The notes beneath the pieces were generated by a model. That model had not been told where the DNA came from. It made no database searches and saw only the letters and a program-made list of their open reading frames with translations. A program made the translations under genes and the position numbers. From the NCBI GenBank assembly GCA_963995505.1, contig OZ023197.1:2153001-2217000 (forward strand): a stretch of 64,000 nucleotides of DNA, written 5' to 3'. Source of the DNA: Hypericum androsaemum (lineage: Eukaryota; Streptophyta; Magnoliopsida; Malpighiales; Hypericaceae). Positions 1 to 15,400 of this stretch are shown here, in pieces (the stretch's first letter is position 1; the number at the start of each line of letters is the position of its first letter).

Positions 1-433
1 TTTCTATAACCACACAACCACCGGATCTTGGGAGTCGGGGTTCAAAATTTGGGTCACTTGAAACTTCTTTTTAACTAGAATAAATTCACGAAAGTAACAG
101 AAATTTAAATTAGTATTATATACCACCAAACAAATTGTACTTGGATGTTGGAATAAATAGCCTACAAAATTGATGGCAGGGACTGAGATTGCCAATTCCG
201 TCGGTAACGTTGTACGGACAAGCCTGCATTTACTTATCTGCAACCAGTCACGTTGACCCGAATTCAAGCGGGGCTGGTTTCCGACTTGGATCGGACCAGC
301 TCGGTCCCACTGGATCTTCGTGGGACCATACTCGATTGAGACACCGGATTTTTCACTAACCACACTCGCTGGTCCATGATTCCGGCTAGGATTTTGCACC
401 AGAAGCCCCTTGCTTTGCACCGGTTTAAGTCGC

Positions 434-3400
434 TTACGACCTGAGAGGCATCACTCTTCCGAATTTCATGGTCATTATTTTCCTTTTCTTTTGGGCGCGA
501 TGCTTTTCTGCAGCCCGCAGCTTCCTCTTTGCATTGCGCTCCGGGTTGACAACAGCGATGATCTTTTCTTCTTGCTTCCTCTTATCCCTCTTCAGCTTAA
601 GACTTTTCCTTATCTTGCTGTATACCTGAACATAGTTTTCAGGACCAAGAGTGTTCCGTATGCTGCCACAAACTTCTTGTGCTAAATGCTTCAAGTCATC
701 TGGAAAAGATCGAGACAATGTGTCGGATAACAATCACCAAGAAAAGAGCAATGGAGTTGGAAAACAAGACTTCAAGCAGTGCAATCAAAATCAAAGCGTA
801 GAAATTTCATAATACAAACACTCCCAAAAAAATGCAGACTCGTGGTGTCCAAGAAGAATCAAGGACGTAAAATCTTCACGCGTCATTAAACGAAAACCGC
901 TATAACAGAAGGAAGAGATGCAAAGATACAGGGCTGGATACTAATAGTTTATCGGTTTTTGCTTTTCGTGCTAAAATTTACTAAGCAAGCAAGCAAACGC
1001 ATATTCATAACCACTTCAGACATGGAAGATATTTGAAACTAACCAGGAACCTCTTTCCCAGCATATCCTTCGCAAACTTTATATAAAGGTAGCAGCATCT
1101 CGGAAGCATAATGCAAGCAATCGTCCCGACTCATTTTTGATGAGATCTCCCCAAAGCTAGCGAAGACAATTCTCATCTGCACATATGAGCAAAAAGAAAT
1201 TAAACTCGAGGAATAAAAGTGAAAGAAAAATTGAAGTGAATAAAAAAAAAACAGCGAGCTGACCTGCATAATCTCCCTTGTCAAAGCAATCTTTCCCATT
1301 TTTCTTAGCAAGTTAGATACAAGGAAATAACGAGGATCCTCAAGCTGATCTTCGTTACACAATCCCGAGGCAATTTGCAAATACATGCCTCTTCCTTTGT
1401 TTGAATCCAACAGCTGAAAAGCTTTGAGGATGTCATTCTGTTCATGTTGCTCAAGGGTGGACAGATAATTTTGACAACCTGGAGATTCCTTTATTGTCAT
1501 CGAAGAATGAAGAGCGTTTACTGAAAAGACAATATTCTGCTTGATCACATTGCCGGCAGTATCATCATTGACAGGTGCTTCCAGCTGGCAGCAGAGAGAA
1601 ACAGACATGGCAAAAAGTCTACTTGGCCTCAAAAGGAAGAGCATTTCTGCGTCTTTTTCTTTGTCTACATTCATCGAAGCAGCAAAATACCAAGCAAGAA
1701 GACGATTTGATATGTTGCTTATCCATTGGTGTGGATGCAATAGCAATTCAGAAATCAACAGCCACACTTCCTGGAAATCAGAGGCAACAAGCAAAGACTA
1801 GTTAAGTTTCGAAAACAAAAGCCAGATGATGATACTGTATATTATAGATCGTGTTGAATGTCCACCAAATGTGTTGTATGATTTAAAGAGAGAAAACTGA
1901 TACAATGCTTTCATCATTTTCATTGCAAATTTTGTGAATACATGTTATTGTTGTTGAGATACATTAAGGCTTTCTGGTATGCCATTCTTTGCCACAGTGG
2001 CTAATCGTATATGGCATGCCTTCATGTTAAATCCAGAACCTCTTTTACAATAAAATGAGAGAATCATCAATTCACAAAGCGTCTAGGGATACACCGTGTA
2101 AGTAGAGGGGTTCCAGAACAGATTCTACAATATCCGAGATGATACCAAAATATCTCCCACTATACCACAGACAGCAGCCTACACTCGCACTAAAAATTGA
2201 TAAAAAGTAACTGTACAACTACAGTTCCGAGTGCCAAAGATGTAAGTTGTAAACCTACAATTCCTTCCTCACCCATCTACCGACCATTTATTGAAAGAGA
2301 GATGATAAAAGCTTGAAAGCAAAAGCCAAAAGGAAGATAAAAAAGAACAATGGGCAGGAGCCAAGAATCACAAGTAGCAACAAAGTTCAGAATCTTTTTT
2401 TTTGGACACACAGGTTCAGGCGTTAGATAGTTCCTTGAAGATAAAAAAGTTTACACATGCAATGCAAAATAACACGCACAGATGATAGTAAATGGGCACG
2501 GAGGGGAAGCTCATACCTTGAGATGCCCGCGAGAGCAGCTATCATGGACATGTTGCAGAATCTTCTCTAACAAAATCAGTGTGTAATATGCCTCTTTCCA
2601 TAAGACAACGGTGTCATCCAGATGACCACCCTGTGACTGATCAGTGACACTGTTCACGGCAGACCGCAAAATGCTTATACTGACTTGTAGCACTGTATCT
2701 AAATGTTTAACAAAACTTCTGCCGACAACCTCTACAAGGAATCCTAAACCCTGCACATGAATAGAGATGCCACACTAAGCACATCAATAACGGAATTAAG
2801 ATATGGAAAAAAAAAACCATCACAGCAGTCTTTCGTAACCATGAAAACAATTGACGTTCAAAACAAAAACCATCCACTAGTTGCAGCTTTTCGGCTATTC
2901 AAGGGTTAAATTGATGCCTTCATTCACAATAAAATACTGCTTAGTAAACTGATTGATGTTATTAACCAGGCCAAAACGGATTCACAACGAAAACTATATC
3001 AAATTACCTGAGCACCAATACTCCAAAATTGCTTCTCTCCGCCCTTGTACCATGAAAGAGTACATTTAAAAATGGATTTAATGACATCGGGACTTGCACG
3101 ACCAAGGAGAAGCTTTATAACTGCACCAGACATTGATCGGACTCTCTCATGGCTATCATTTGCTAGAAGTTGCACCAAATGGATATACAACATCAGAGCA
3201 TGCTTGTCCAGAAAGCTTATTGGAAACTTCACAATTATCACATGAAGCATTTCAAGCACAGCCTCTCGCCCAGTTGAATATTCGTAACTGAAACAGAAAT
3301 CGAAGTGCGTTACTAAGGTAGACAGAGAGATAAATAGATGGAAAAGGAGACAAGAGTGTGAGGCAAACCTTAAATTCTTGACCAGAAAATCCAACTGTTT

Positions 3401-6400
3401 TTGTAAATATGATTCTGAGAGTCGATAATCGAGTAGGAATTGCAACATAATCTGACTGGACTTGAGGCGTATAGGCTCCAATTGACTAGTAACCATCAAC
3501 TCAGCAACCGAATTCACAAGATCATATATCTCAGGAACAACAAGCTTTCGCTTGACAATGGCCCTCAAAAGAGAGAGAGCGGCCAATGACGGGTTTCTTT
3601 CAAGATCAGTAAAGAGAGGAAACTGAATTAGCAAGCGCAAGTGATCAGTAGAGAGGCTAATCTTTGTACTCTGAAGAAGATCAGTTAAAAGTCTTAAACA
3701 CGCCTGCATCACAGGGCTGTTAGCATTCAGAGAACTCTGAGCAATCTCCAATAGCGCCATCTTTATATTCTCAGCCTCAACTAAGAGGCTTGGAAGAGGA
3801 AGTCTTACCAACAGAGCAAGGCACTGAAGGGAAGCAGACAAAATGTCTTCGTACTTGGAATCCAGACAGCAAACTAACAGTTGGACAAAAGGATCCAACA
3901 TTGACAGAATCATTTCATTGTTCTTATCAGGTCTGGCTTTCTTAATATGTCTTTTCAATAGATGAAGAGCGAATTCTGTAATAAGATAGGAACTAGATGA
4001 CTTAGAACCCACAATTTGGCGTGAGGAACCAATCTTCACTGCTGTCGAATCACATTTTAGACCACTTTCCTTTTTGATACCATCTTCAACTAGGTCATGT
4101 ACAAAAATAAGCAAGTCTGTCTGATCAACCGATGGGTTTGATTGTATACCAGATGCTATGTGATTTAACATTTCCTGCAACTTCTTTTCCAACTTCGGAC
4201 CAACATTCTTTTGCATGTGAGAAGTAACAGGTGACAGAAGTTTTTTCAAGGCATTACTTTTAAATGTAATGGATCTGGCAAGTATTTCTAATGTTTCAAA
4301 CGACTTTGTCTTTCTGGTTTCTTTCATTTTACCAGCAATCTTATCCACCTCTTTCTGATCCGCAACATCCCCAAGTATATCATTCTCAACCACCGTAAGA
4401 AGGTCCGAAAGACAGTAATCCAACTTAGGACAGGCGCAGTGCTGGATCATATAGGATAAAACAAAATTGACACTGTATCCCAAAACATGGAGCTCAAATC
4501 CACGTTTCAAAACAGCCCGTAAGACCCCGACCACTAACTGCAAGTATCCTGGCCCAAGTTCCTTCAGACAAGCAGCCAGAGCAAACCTAGCATCATCACG
4601 GATAGACTCTAAACGATTCTTTATCTTGTTTGCCATGCGATGAATCATACTTGGTAGCCGTGAGTCCATTATATCCTCAGGAAGCAACTTCAGTATCTTC
4701 AGTACAGCCAGGTTGAGGGTAACGTTGATCTTGGTGTCATCATCATCTTCAAGTAACTTGAGCAATTTTTGAAGCAAAGTCTTCAGGTGTGCTTGTATTT
4801 CACTGGAAGAGACCACTGCAGTTTTACTTTGTTCACTTAATCCTGAAGAGGCACCACAACTACCAGTACCTGACATGCTTTCCAGAGAGTCATTAACTTC
4901 TTGAGAAGCATTATTTTGCGTGAAGTGAAATTGGTCCAAGATTGAGCAAAGAAGCCTCGATAATAGCTTCTGTTTGTTTGAGGCCACGGTCATCTCCTGG
5001 TAGCATCTCTTAAGCAGCCCATAATATGATCTCCAACCCATGTGAGCAGAAATCGAGGAAACTGCTTCCAAGCAGGCACTTCTAATATGCTCATCTTTTC
5101 CATTTTCGGTATCAAGCAGCATATTTAAAAAGAGAAGAAAAAACACTTTGTTCATGATGTCCTACAGATTTTCAGCATTTTTCAGGAAAAAAAAAAGTTA
5201 CAAAAGGATCACTGGAGCAAATTCTTTATTTATATCAAATCACCAAATAATTTTAACTACCTGTGAGATTGGTTTGTTACTTAGGACGTTCTTAAAGCGT
5301 AAGATTGCCCTTGCTCTCCTGTGTTTCTGTAGTATCGAAGAGAACAATAAAATTATTGCATCAGAAAACAAAAAGACAGCTGTCAGGAATATTGAAGAGC
5401 AAATCCAATGATGGAGAAATTACTGTCACCAATATCAATGAGCAAAGCCAAATATGAAAAAAAAATGCAAAGTTAAAAATAATTTCCATCATTCAAGCAT
5501 TTGAAAGCTGAAGCATCAAAAGAACAGGGGATATATTGTGGTATGCAAAACACAAGGAAAAGGTTGAGAAAAGAAAAGAGGAATATATTCTGACAGGTAT
5601 CATTTACCAGCACCAGAAACTAACAGAACAAGGGTTACCTGCTGATGCATAATATTGTTAAAAAAGTCTTGCTCTGCATCATCAGAGCAAAGTGCTTTAC
5701 ATGAATGAAGACATGACACCTCTGGAAGCTTCAACACCATTATCTGAAGCAGCTCAAACCATTCCTGGAATTGAGTAGAAAAGTGGAGTGCAAAATATCA
5801 GCGATAGAAGTTATCCTCATTTTAGTGTAATATAATTTCTACACCTCTTGAAAGCTAAAGGACAACACCAGTCCTTACATTGCATACAAACTTTCGAACT
5901 ACACACGCCTGAAAGTCAAGCTTGAAAAAGATCTCCACACTTACTGTTTTTGTCTCTTAAATAATCTTATCCCTCCTAAGGCTCCTATTGAATTTCAGCA
6001 AAAATAAGACTTCAACAAGGATTCTACTGAGAACATAGTAGATATATACCTGATTAACTGAACTTCCAGCTCTCATTGCATCACCCACAGATTTCAACAG
6101 AAACTTATTTATCATCCGCTCAATGCTAACCCTTGTCCAACCCTTTTCAACCATTGACAGTTCATCGCTTCCAGCCTGAAAGGTCGCCGCGGAGAATTCC
6201 ACAAAGGAGACCAGGGAACTTAATGCAGAGCCCCTTAACCCCAAATTCTCTGATGACATCCCATATATGCAATGAGACAGAATAACTAATGCATGATCTG
6301 GTTGAATAGTTTTGAAGAAGCCACTTTTAATCTTGGCATAAGCATTGACAATAATATCATAGTCTAGATCATCCTCCTCAAAGGCTGAAGTTGCATTCAA

Positions 6401-9400
6401 CTCTTGGATAAGCTTTGCCTGTATCCACAACGGATCTTGTTCAATGAACAAAACAAGAAGGCAAACTGATAGTGATTCTCTGATGTCAACATCCATGCGT
6501 AAAGGAAAAAGAAAAACTCTTACCACAATTTCTACTGAAGGGTCACTTATAGCAAGAGCCTCCAGAATGCTACATAATTGCAAACGCATATCAAGTGTTG
6601 CAGAGATGAGAAGCTGAGAGACAGCATCAAGAATTTTCTTTGTGCAGCAAGTCCCCAGTATCGGTATGATATCTCGAATTATTTGCAGACATTCAACGCA
6701 GGCATCTGCAAGGATGCATGAGAATGAATCACACAATAAGACAATTAATTTCTACGCATACAGAAACCAATTTGCACTGACCAGAATTTTTGGTTCTCGC
6801 TTCTAAGAAAGGAAGCAAAACATCCACAAATTTTCCAGCTAATAATGGATCTTTGATATACTTCGACAGTAATTTGAGAATCTTAACGTGAGTGTCACCA
6901 GTAGATTTCATCGCTTTCCTGTAAAACAGGGAAGTTAAATAGGGACAAAAATTGATGTGTAAAATTTCATCATTAACATGGAAGTACCAATGAATAAAAA
7001 ATGCAAAAGAGCCAGACTGCCTTACTAATCAAAAATATTTATAAGTCGTTAAAAACAGATCCAACATCGAAGAAAATAAATTATCTGACCAGTAGAGAAA
7101 CAACAACTTCAGATAATGTCGTCAACGAATTAACAAATAATTTTCTTAAAACTTCAGCCAGCAATAGAATCTTGATCTAATGCCAATTGGGAACAAACCA
7201 GATACGCAAGACACATTGGCTAAAAGAGTTTTCAGGGCTCAGAACAACAATACTTTACCAATGAGATTGAATTCATCAGTTCCAAAAATGACGAGCATTT
7301 GAAGAGCATTTACTTTCCAACAGAACGTGAGGCACGGAGAAAGTTGACGATGCAATAAATAGAGAGGCCACATATGTATATATGTGTACACATATAACAG
7401 ATTTAAAGAAAGTTAAAGTTAATTGGCCAAGAGCTCGTCTCAGATACCTGTTGTTCCCAATGTGCCTTTGAAGAAGAGAGTGCAGACTGGTTGTTACTTC
7501 ATTCAGGTTTCCAACAATAACACTCCTGACAGCACTCTCACCATCAAGAGCACCCATCTCATCGTCAAGAGTCAACAAATTTTCAATGAACTTAAGGACG
7601 TACGATATGATTGCCTCAGAGGCTGTTGAAACTGTTAAGATTGCAAAAATATCAGGAACCAGGTTTTTGACCCGAGACAGTAGTTGTACGAGGTAGTAGC
7701 TTTTACTCATTGCCAAGAAGCATGAGAATAAAGCACTTGGTTTTTCACTGCTGGAACCATGCTGCTTCAAATTGTCAACCAAAGGTTTCACAGATATAAA
7801 AAACAACTCCCAGAATTCACAGCTGAATTCGTGGTCATCATACTTGTGAAGAACACTGGATATAATTCTCAGGCACAATGATCTCAAATCCTTCAGCTGC
7901 TTCACATCGGTACAGGTCTGCACAGCAATGTTTCGGTTATCAAAACTCAACAAATGCAAGCAGACAAAATAATGCAGTAGACTAGTTGATGATTATGGTC
8001 ACTGATTATGCTTCACATCTCTACTTGTCTACACAGAGATATCTATGTTATCAGAAAGTTACCACATATCCTACGATTATAATTGCACAGAGAATCCATG
8101 ACAAGTGTAGTAAACTAGTCAATAATCAATGCAGTTAACTGTTATCTGATCTAAAGTACAGGAAAGTGAAAAATTACACAACAATGAAATGTAGGGCAAA
8201 CAGTTTGGGTTGCCCCCTGATAAATAAAACAAGAGCAACCAACTCAAAAGCTGGAAAGTAGTTAAACAAACATAACAACAAACTTACCGACAGATCTTGT
8301 GCTGCCTCAAGACGTAAACAGCAGCCTTGCAGCATCCGCACAACAATCCCCATTAGAAGATCAAGAAATGGTTTGATGTGTACTTCACTGAAAGTTGCTA
8401 TAACTTCTTCAATGACATGCACAAAACCAAACAATTTCTCCAATGACAGAACCATAATTTTCTCCAAGATAAAATACTTGAGGATCTCAACGGAATGAAA
8501 TTCATTGAAGGAACCTTCAGCCATGACCCAAAGATGATCACCAGTGCCATCAGCTTCCTTTGTTACAATCAAGGGTTTAACCAGAAGTGCCATGAAAAGA
8601 GGAACCTCTTTGATGTCAACTTCAGATATAAATCGAAGAACCGCCTTCCGAAGATTAACGCTTGCATGCTAGAAACAAGAAAATAGAGGACAAAACTCAG
8701 ATTATGTTGCTATTTAAAAAAAAAATACATCGGCAGTTTCATAAAGATGAAAACTATGTCTCTAGGAGAACAACACGCAAGGCTGAGATGATGGAACTTC
8801 CAGCCAAGTTAACGGAAATGTTCCTGATTAACTTCTTTCGGTACCTTGCGAGGGGCCAGTATCTTCAATTTCCTTACTTTAGGCATTAGAATACGCAGAA
8901 CCAAAGGAACAAGACTACCCCTGTGAGCTTCCTCAATGAAACCTGATTCCATACTTAAACTCCATGTTGTTAGTTCTTCTCGTAATCTCTTGGAATTGAT
9001 TAAGTTTCTAAGATTTTGTTCATATGGAAGTAAGTATTCATCTTTCCAGGTAAAGAGAGATTCGAGAGCCTTCACTTGTATTTCGGGATCATTATCCTCG
9101 ATAAGCCTGACAACACCACGCAAGGAAGTTTGACAAAGAAAGTTTAGAACAAATACAATCAAAGTCACATCAACAGTAAAAAATCAGGCGTTTGAATGAA
9201 ATTGGCAATCTTTTGAACAGCTGGATCAGAATCAGACGTGCGCTTAGAGCACGGTTACATACAACAAGCATTTGATGGCCTAAACAGCAACGTATAGTTA
9301 AGAGCATTACAGAAACCTAAGCATTTGAAATAAGGCTTTACAGTTCAAGCATTATTGACAAGTTCAACAACAATATGAGATTGCTTAAAAGCAATTGCAC

Positions 9401-12400
9401 GACTCTGTATATTAGAGCTTAAACAAAAAAATAAAAAATCACAAAACAAGTAAATTCGGGGAATATGAGTTAGTGAAATCAGCAAGCTTCCTGATTATAA
9501 GTTTGAGCTCAGATTTCATCTCCGTGCTCATTCAAAGAGCTCGACAGCATACACATCACATCATAAGTGTAATTTAGCATTTGCACACACCTAAATTGCA
9601 GAACATCTTTCAGAAACTGACTTTGATACAAGGCCTTAGGGTTCCGCATATGTTTCACCAAGACCAGCCATTCTTTGAGGATGCTTTGCATCTCATTTCC
9701 TTTGCAAGCCTCTAGATTGTAGCATCCCAATCTGCAAGTCCAGAATAAAAAACATGAACTGGCCATGAGTTGACGGCGTAAGGCTAAGAGCTCATTAATC
9801 TAAACTGAAAAGAACAATCCAGGCACCAAATTTATTGAGCAGACCTGAGAAAACCATCAGTGTAACCCAAGAACTTGAAGAACAACGGTATTAGTCGCCG
9901 GGAACGTGATTCGGCCAGAGAAGGAATTCTTTGCAGGGACTGCAGCAGTAGTGATAGAATAGATGTGGGTGGTGTGCTATCAGATGAAACTTCAACAAAA
10001 GAATTGAAATGCTCGACCAAATCTGCAAATCAAAGCAACACTGAAGTTAGACGTATGAAGGACGGAATAGCAAAATACATAGCAAAACTAGGATCAGTAG
10101 CCGACACTACAATTTTATTAAAAAGGCTGACAATATTGTGACAAAAAGAGATTTGTTTCGAATAGAAAATTTTGCAAATAGAGGCCAGCCGTAAACCAAC
10201 AAAGGTTGATGCTTTGGTTTCATTGTTTGCAGTAAAAAAAATGCACCTATTACCCAAAAAAAAGCGTATGTAAAGACTATCACGGGTGTCAACCCACCCT
10301 AACTTCCTCCCAATCTGAAAGAATGTTAACTTTTCCAATAGAGACAATTGATATTGCCCACAGCTAAAAATTACCATCCACGAATCTCAACTGAAAGTAC
10401 CACTTTCTCTAAAGCGCTAATAAGCATCAATAGCAATTGCTTCTCATGATATAATCAAGTTACTCACCGGTAGATTTATCGATTAATTCACCATTGTCTG
10501 CATCAGATTTACGTTGTAATGACTGAACTGCAGACACGCATTGCTCCAAGTAATCAACAAATTTATCCCATACGAGAGCAGCATGGTTGCTGATAAGAAC
10601 AGCGAGGCACTCGGAAGCTGCATTCCAGAGATGATTAAAGCGGTTATGGAAAATTCCAAGTATCCCACATAAAACAACTGGGGCATAAGTCTCGGATATG
10701 CTTCCAGCAGCAAGACCCATCTGTATTTTAGAGATCAACAGGGTAACTTTCCTGCTAGTTGTTACAGAAAGAGGAGTTGTCTCAATCAAGAGGAGCGGTT
10801 GGAGGACCTGATGAAAAAGAAAACAGCATGTCAAAAAAAATGCCATTCAAGTACTAAGCACAATATTTAATTGGCTATCCTGAAATAGATATTGGAGACA
10901 AGAGAACACATGTACACACATCGCTGCAATGACCGTTCCCCAAGCAAGTCTGAGAAGCTTCTGTATCTATCTCCATCTTTGATGACTGATTGTTGTCAGA
11001 CACCTTGCATCCTTGAGGATCATAGTGGCACAAGATTCTCAAAGTTGCAACACGAATTTCCTTTGATGGGTTAGTCAGATTATCAGCGAAAATGCTAAAA
11101 GCATGAGAAGCCTGCTCTGTTTCAAATTCAGGATGATAACTTCCATCCTTAGAATCTCTGTTCAGTGTTGACCTATCATCATCGTAAAAAAAAAGAGTAA
11201 ATTTCCAGGAGAAATAGGAAACCTCCAATAAATGTGAAAAAAAAGCTGGTTTACAAAATACAAACACCAGTAGATGGTCAGCTTACCCATGCACGTGATC
11301 TAAATAATCCGCCACAATAGATAATACTTGTGAGGATGATTTGTAAGATTTTGCAAGATGTAAAACTTTGCAGGTTTCCTCATGTCCAAAGCTTGTACAA
11401 CATTTGAGATATGAACTCAAAGCAGCACCTATCAAGCTTTGCCAAGTGCTTCTTGGGAAACCAGCAATATTGTCTGAAAGAACATGAGAATCGCATTATC
11501 TCAGTCAAACACTTTGCAGTAATCTGCCATTCTAACTTAATAGAAGTCATACTCTTCAAAATCAAAATAGAACTGTTAATACACAGGACCATCTTATGTT
11601 AAAACAGCTTTATACAAACTTTTCACCCAACGGAAAGCATTATTAAAAAAATTGTATTCAATAAGATATGGAATGTGTCATATAAGCATTCCTTTCAAAA
11701 AATAATTGTCACGTCAAATGCAAAGTCCTTTCTAGATGAAGTGCGAAGTTCCAGACTGTAACTAGTTTTGACCCTGGTGCACGACAGAAAGTAATTTATT
11801 TAGTGCAACAAAGGATACAAGACAATTTGGAACCGTACCTAACAAATCATCAAAACAAAAAGGCAATCAAGTGTTAGCTCTCAGCCAATTTTTCACATAA
11901 GAAACCCACAACCAAAAGCATCATACAATGAGCTATATACCACAAAAACTGCCAATGTGAGATAGGCAGAAACATAATAATGGTCCTTCTAATTTCCACA
12001 CCGCCAATTTACTTTGGGAGTATTCACCATATTGCTGAAAGTAGTTTATTTCAAACAAGAAATGATCACGTCTAGTTGGTCATGTATCTTGCCAAATATC
12101 AGACAAAATGATTGTGTAACATAACTGTTACCTGCATCAACCATCAAAAGTTTCTCAAGTTGATCTATCAAATCCATCAATAAAGGTGAATATGACTGTG
12201 TAGCAATCACATGAGAATAGCAACACACGGTTCCCCAAAGCATCGCCAAGGTAGACTTTTCCAAGGGTGTTTCATTGCATGCAGTGGCCTTAATCAACTT
12301 AATATCCTTCAGAATACAGCCCTGTATGAAGTCAGAGATCTTTGAAACTTCAGGTGCTTTATCAAAGAAGATGAAGCTCGGGGGATCCTTTTGCAGTCTC

Positions 12401-15400
12401 TCACACAATATTAACAGCAGATACACGACTTCTTCTTGTTGAACTTCTATCAAACAAGACAGGGCACTGAAAAGCGACATACAGATACCTTTAGCGAAAT
12501 GATATTCACCTTGCTACAATTTTTCACCTCAAAGTAAAGGTTGATAAAAATTCCAAAACTACGAGTCCAAATATACTCCAGGACCACAACAGATGTTACC
12601 TCAAGATGTTTGTTCTGAACACATGCAAAATGAATGAATCCTTCTTCAGCAGTCCATGAATAAAAGTCAGAATACTACAAAAAGGAGATGCAGTGTCATT
12701 AAATCACAAAAAGGATGATAAACATACAGAAAACAACATCAAGGAACAAAAAGAAGTACGTTGAGTTCTTCAGCTGAAATAAAGGAGCCCATCGTCCCGA
12801 ACAATGAGATAAAGCAGACTCGTCCTTGATAAGTATGAGCCCGTCGGTAATGGACAGCATCAATTGCAAAGCATTAGCAATAACTTCAGACGAATAGATA
12901 TTTTCTCCTCCAACTTCAGTCAGTGAGGGAAGTTTCTCAACAAGCAATCCAACACATTCAACCACTGGTTGGAGATCTGTACGATTTCAAAGCCATGGCT
13001 TAATAACATGGGAAATACACAATATCTTGAGATATAGATGCCAACGTAAACAAAATTGAGGTCGGCCACTTTGAGAACTTACCAGGAACCTTTTGGTTAT
13101 TCCTTATCTTGACAGTTGTTTCAAGAATTGACAAAAGACGACTCAGATGTGCCAAACATCTGTTGGTTACACATTTGTCTATTTCGCAGATTAAGCAGTT
13201 CCAAATCAAAGTTCGCTCTTCTGGTTCAAGCTCCTCACATAGCCTTTCAAAGGTACCAATTACAACTTCAAGAACACTATCTGGGCCTGCAAGAGGGAGT
13301 GCTTCAAAAAATCAGGCAAAGAAAGTAATAAGATATGGCCTGACAGATCAAACAAGGACATGGCACAACAGCTAACACGTAGCATATCATTAACAAAGCA
13401 AGCAGCCAATATGTCTGCAGATTCTATGACCAGGACTGTGGCCCATTTAAGAGCCATAACAAGACTGTACGAACTGCATAGAATTTAAACACAACCAGCA
13501 CATCTTTCTCTATAATACAAGAAAAAAGCTAAGGTGCTTTTTTTCTCCCAATTCAAGATACATTATATCTTCCTCCAAAACAACAACAAAAATGCAAGGG
13601 GAATGACCATGTCCGAAAAAAAATGGTATCCACTCAATTAGTCTACCATCTGCAAGAGGCCCCCTAGTGCAAGCACACTATCCACTCTGTAAATTGTGAA
13701 CTTATCAATGGAAAAGAGAAATTCCTCGGTAGATGTTTTAATGTTGATTAACCATTCGCAACAAATTAGAAAATGAGATAACAGATAACCACAATAATTG
13801 CAATCAGTTACCAAATCTCAACAAATTGGATGCTAGAGACTCCCCAAACAGTTATCTACCACTACCAACATCCTGGACCCTGTCTCAACAAATAAACCGA
13901 AATCTAGGTATCCAAAAAGAGAGCTTTCCAGACTAGAGATCTTATGACTCGTTGAACCAAGAATGATATGAGTGGTACTTCCCACCATCCTGAAACTGAC
14001 AGAACTGAAACAATCACACAACTGTTTTTAGTTGAAAAATAACTTGCCTTTGTCAAACTTCTCACCAACAGAAAATATTGAAGAATCTATCAATGTTTGC
14101 AGTAACCGCTGTGCCCTTGAATGAATCCTTGATGAGGATCCTCTCATAACATAATAAAGCAAGGCACTGACACCAGATTTCCATATGGGCAACGGTTTCT
14201 TCACAGCTTCAAGCATTACTTTTTTAACCCCTGCAAGGAGACACGTAAAACAATAACATCACTGCAAGGTCAACAGACAAAAATACAAAACCCATCAACA
14301 AACACCATTAAAAGGTAAGTGGCACGGAGTCAGTTTAGTCCATAAAGTGGCACGGAGTCAGTTTAGTCCATAGGTAATAACCAAGAACAGAAAGTTTGTT
14401 GGTTCAGCAGTACAATTCAGCATGATAGAGTGCTTTCCAAAATAAAGAAAGAAAATTCAAATCACAAGGATTGGCCTAAATTATTTCAGTCTCCATAGGG
14501 GTTTCCACTGCAAAAAAAATCGGCATTGAACTGCTTGTTCAAATTTGCAGGATGCACCTATATCCACAAGAAGCTTAAGTTTGTTTCAAAGGTAAGGGCT
14601 AAAACCAAAGTCTGCCAAGACCCCCAGCTGTACTTAACTGAGTCCCTCCTTGAGCTTTGTACTAGTATTCAAGGTAACATGACAAATGTACCAGTAACAA
14701 GCCCAAACCAAAAAGGAAACATCGGCAAATCCAGACGCAAGGGAAAGAATGGAAAGTAGGTTAGACCAGAACTTCCGATAATACCAAACTAATTAGCCAA
14801 ACTGGAACATGGTATTACCTCTTTGAAGCTGCTTATCTGAAGCATTTCTCAATAAGAATGATGTTTTCTTTGCCATAAGTTCTTGCACATATCCTTTATG
14901 GTAATATCTTAGTTTTTTGGTCAACCTTCACAGTAAAAGGTAAACGAATTAGCTTCTCCGAGAGAAAAGCTGTGGAAAATGCGGACATGAAGTATTTACA
15001 TGCATAATCTCTCTATATAGACACTATCATGGACATATTATCATCTTTTCGAAAAGGAGATATTATCTGACCAAATGCAGAACAAAGAATAAATGAACAT
15101 CAAAAAATGAACGTTTTTTCTCAGTCTGTGATAATGAAAAAAAACCCGAGAACAGAATTCTACATCTACCGAAGCTGAAACACTCCACCCAGCTCAGGAC
15201 CCTGATCTGGTGTAATTGCAGGAGACTTGAGATGAATCACGCCCTGATCAAGATTTTTAAATTAACATGTCATCCAAAGAGGTGCAAAAAGCCTCTTTAG
15301 GAGACAACATGTAACAACTTTAAAAACTTAGACAACATCTCTCTCCTAATGGAAATACAGTAGTATAAATTCAGTAACTGCACATGCGCATTAAACTGAG

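Noticed and set aside
4..420. Minus-strand ORF of 138 residues downstream of UTP20
   Set aside because: No family signature, and it lies in the 3' flank of UTP20. Composition is like random AT-rich DNA, so it was not called a gene.
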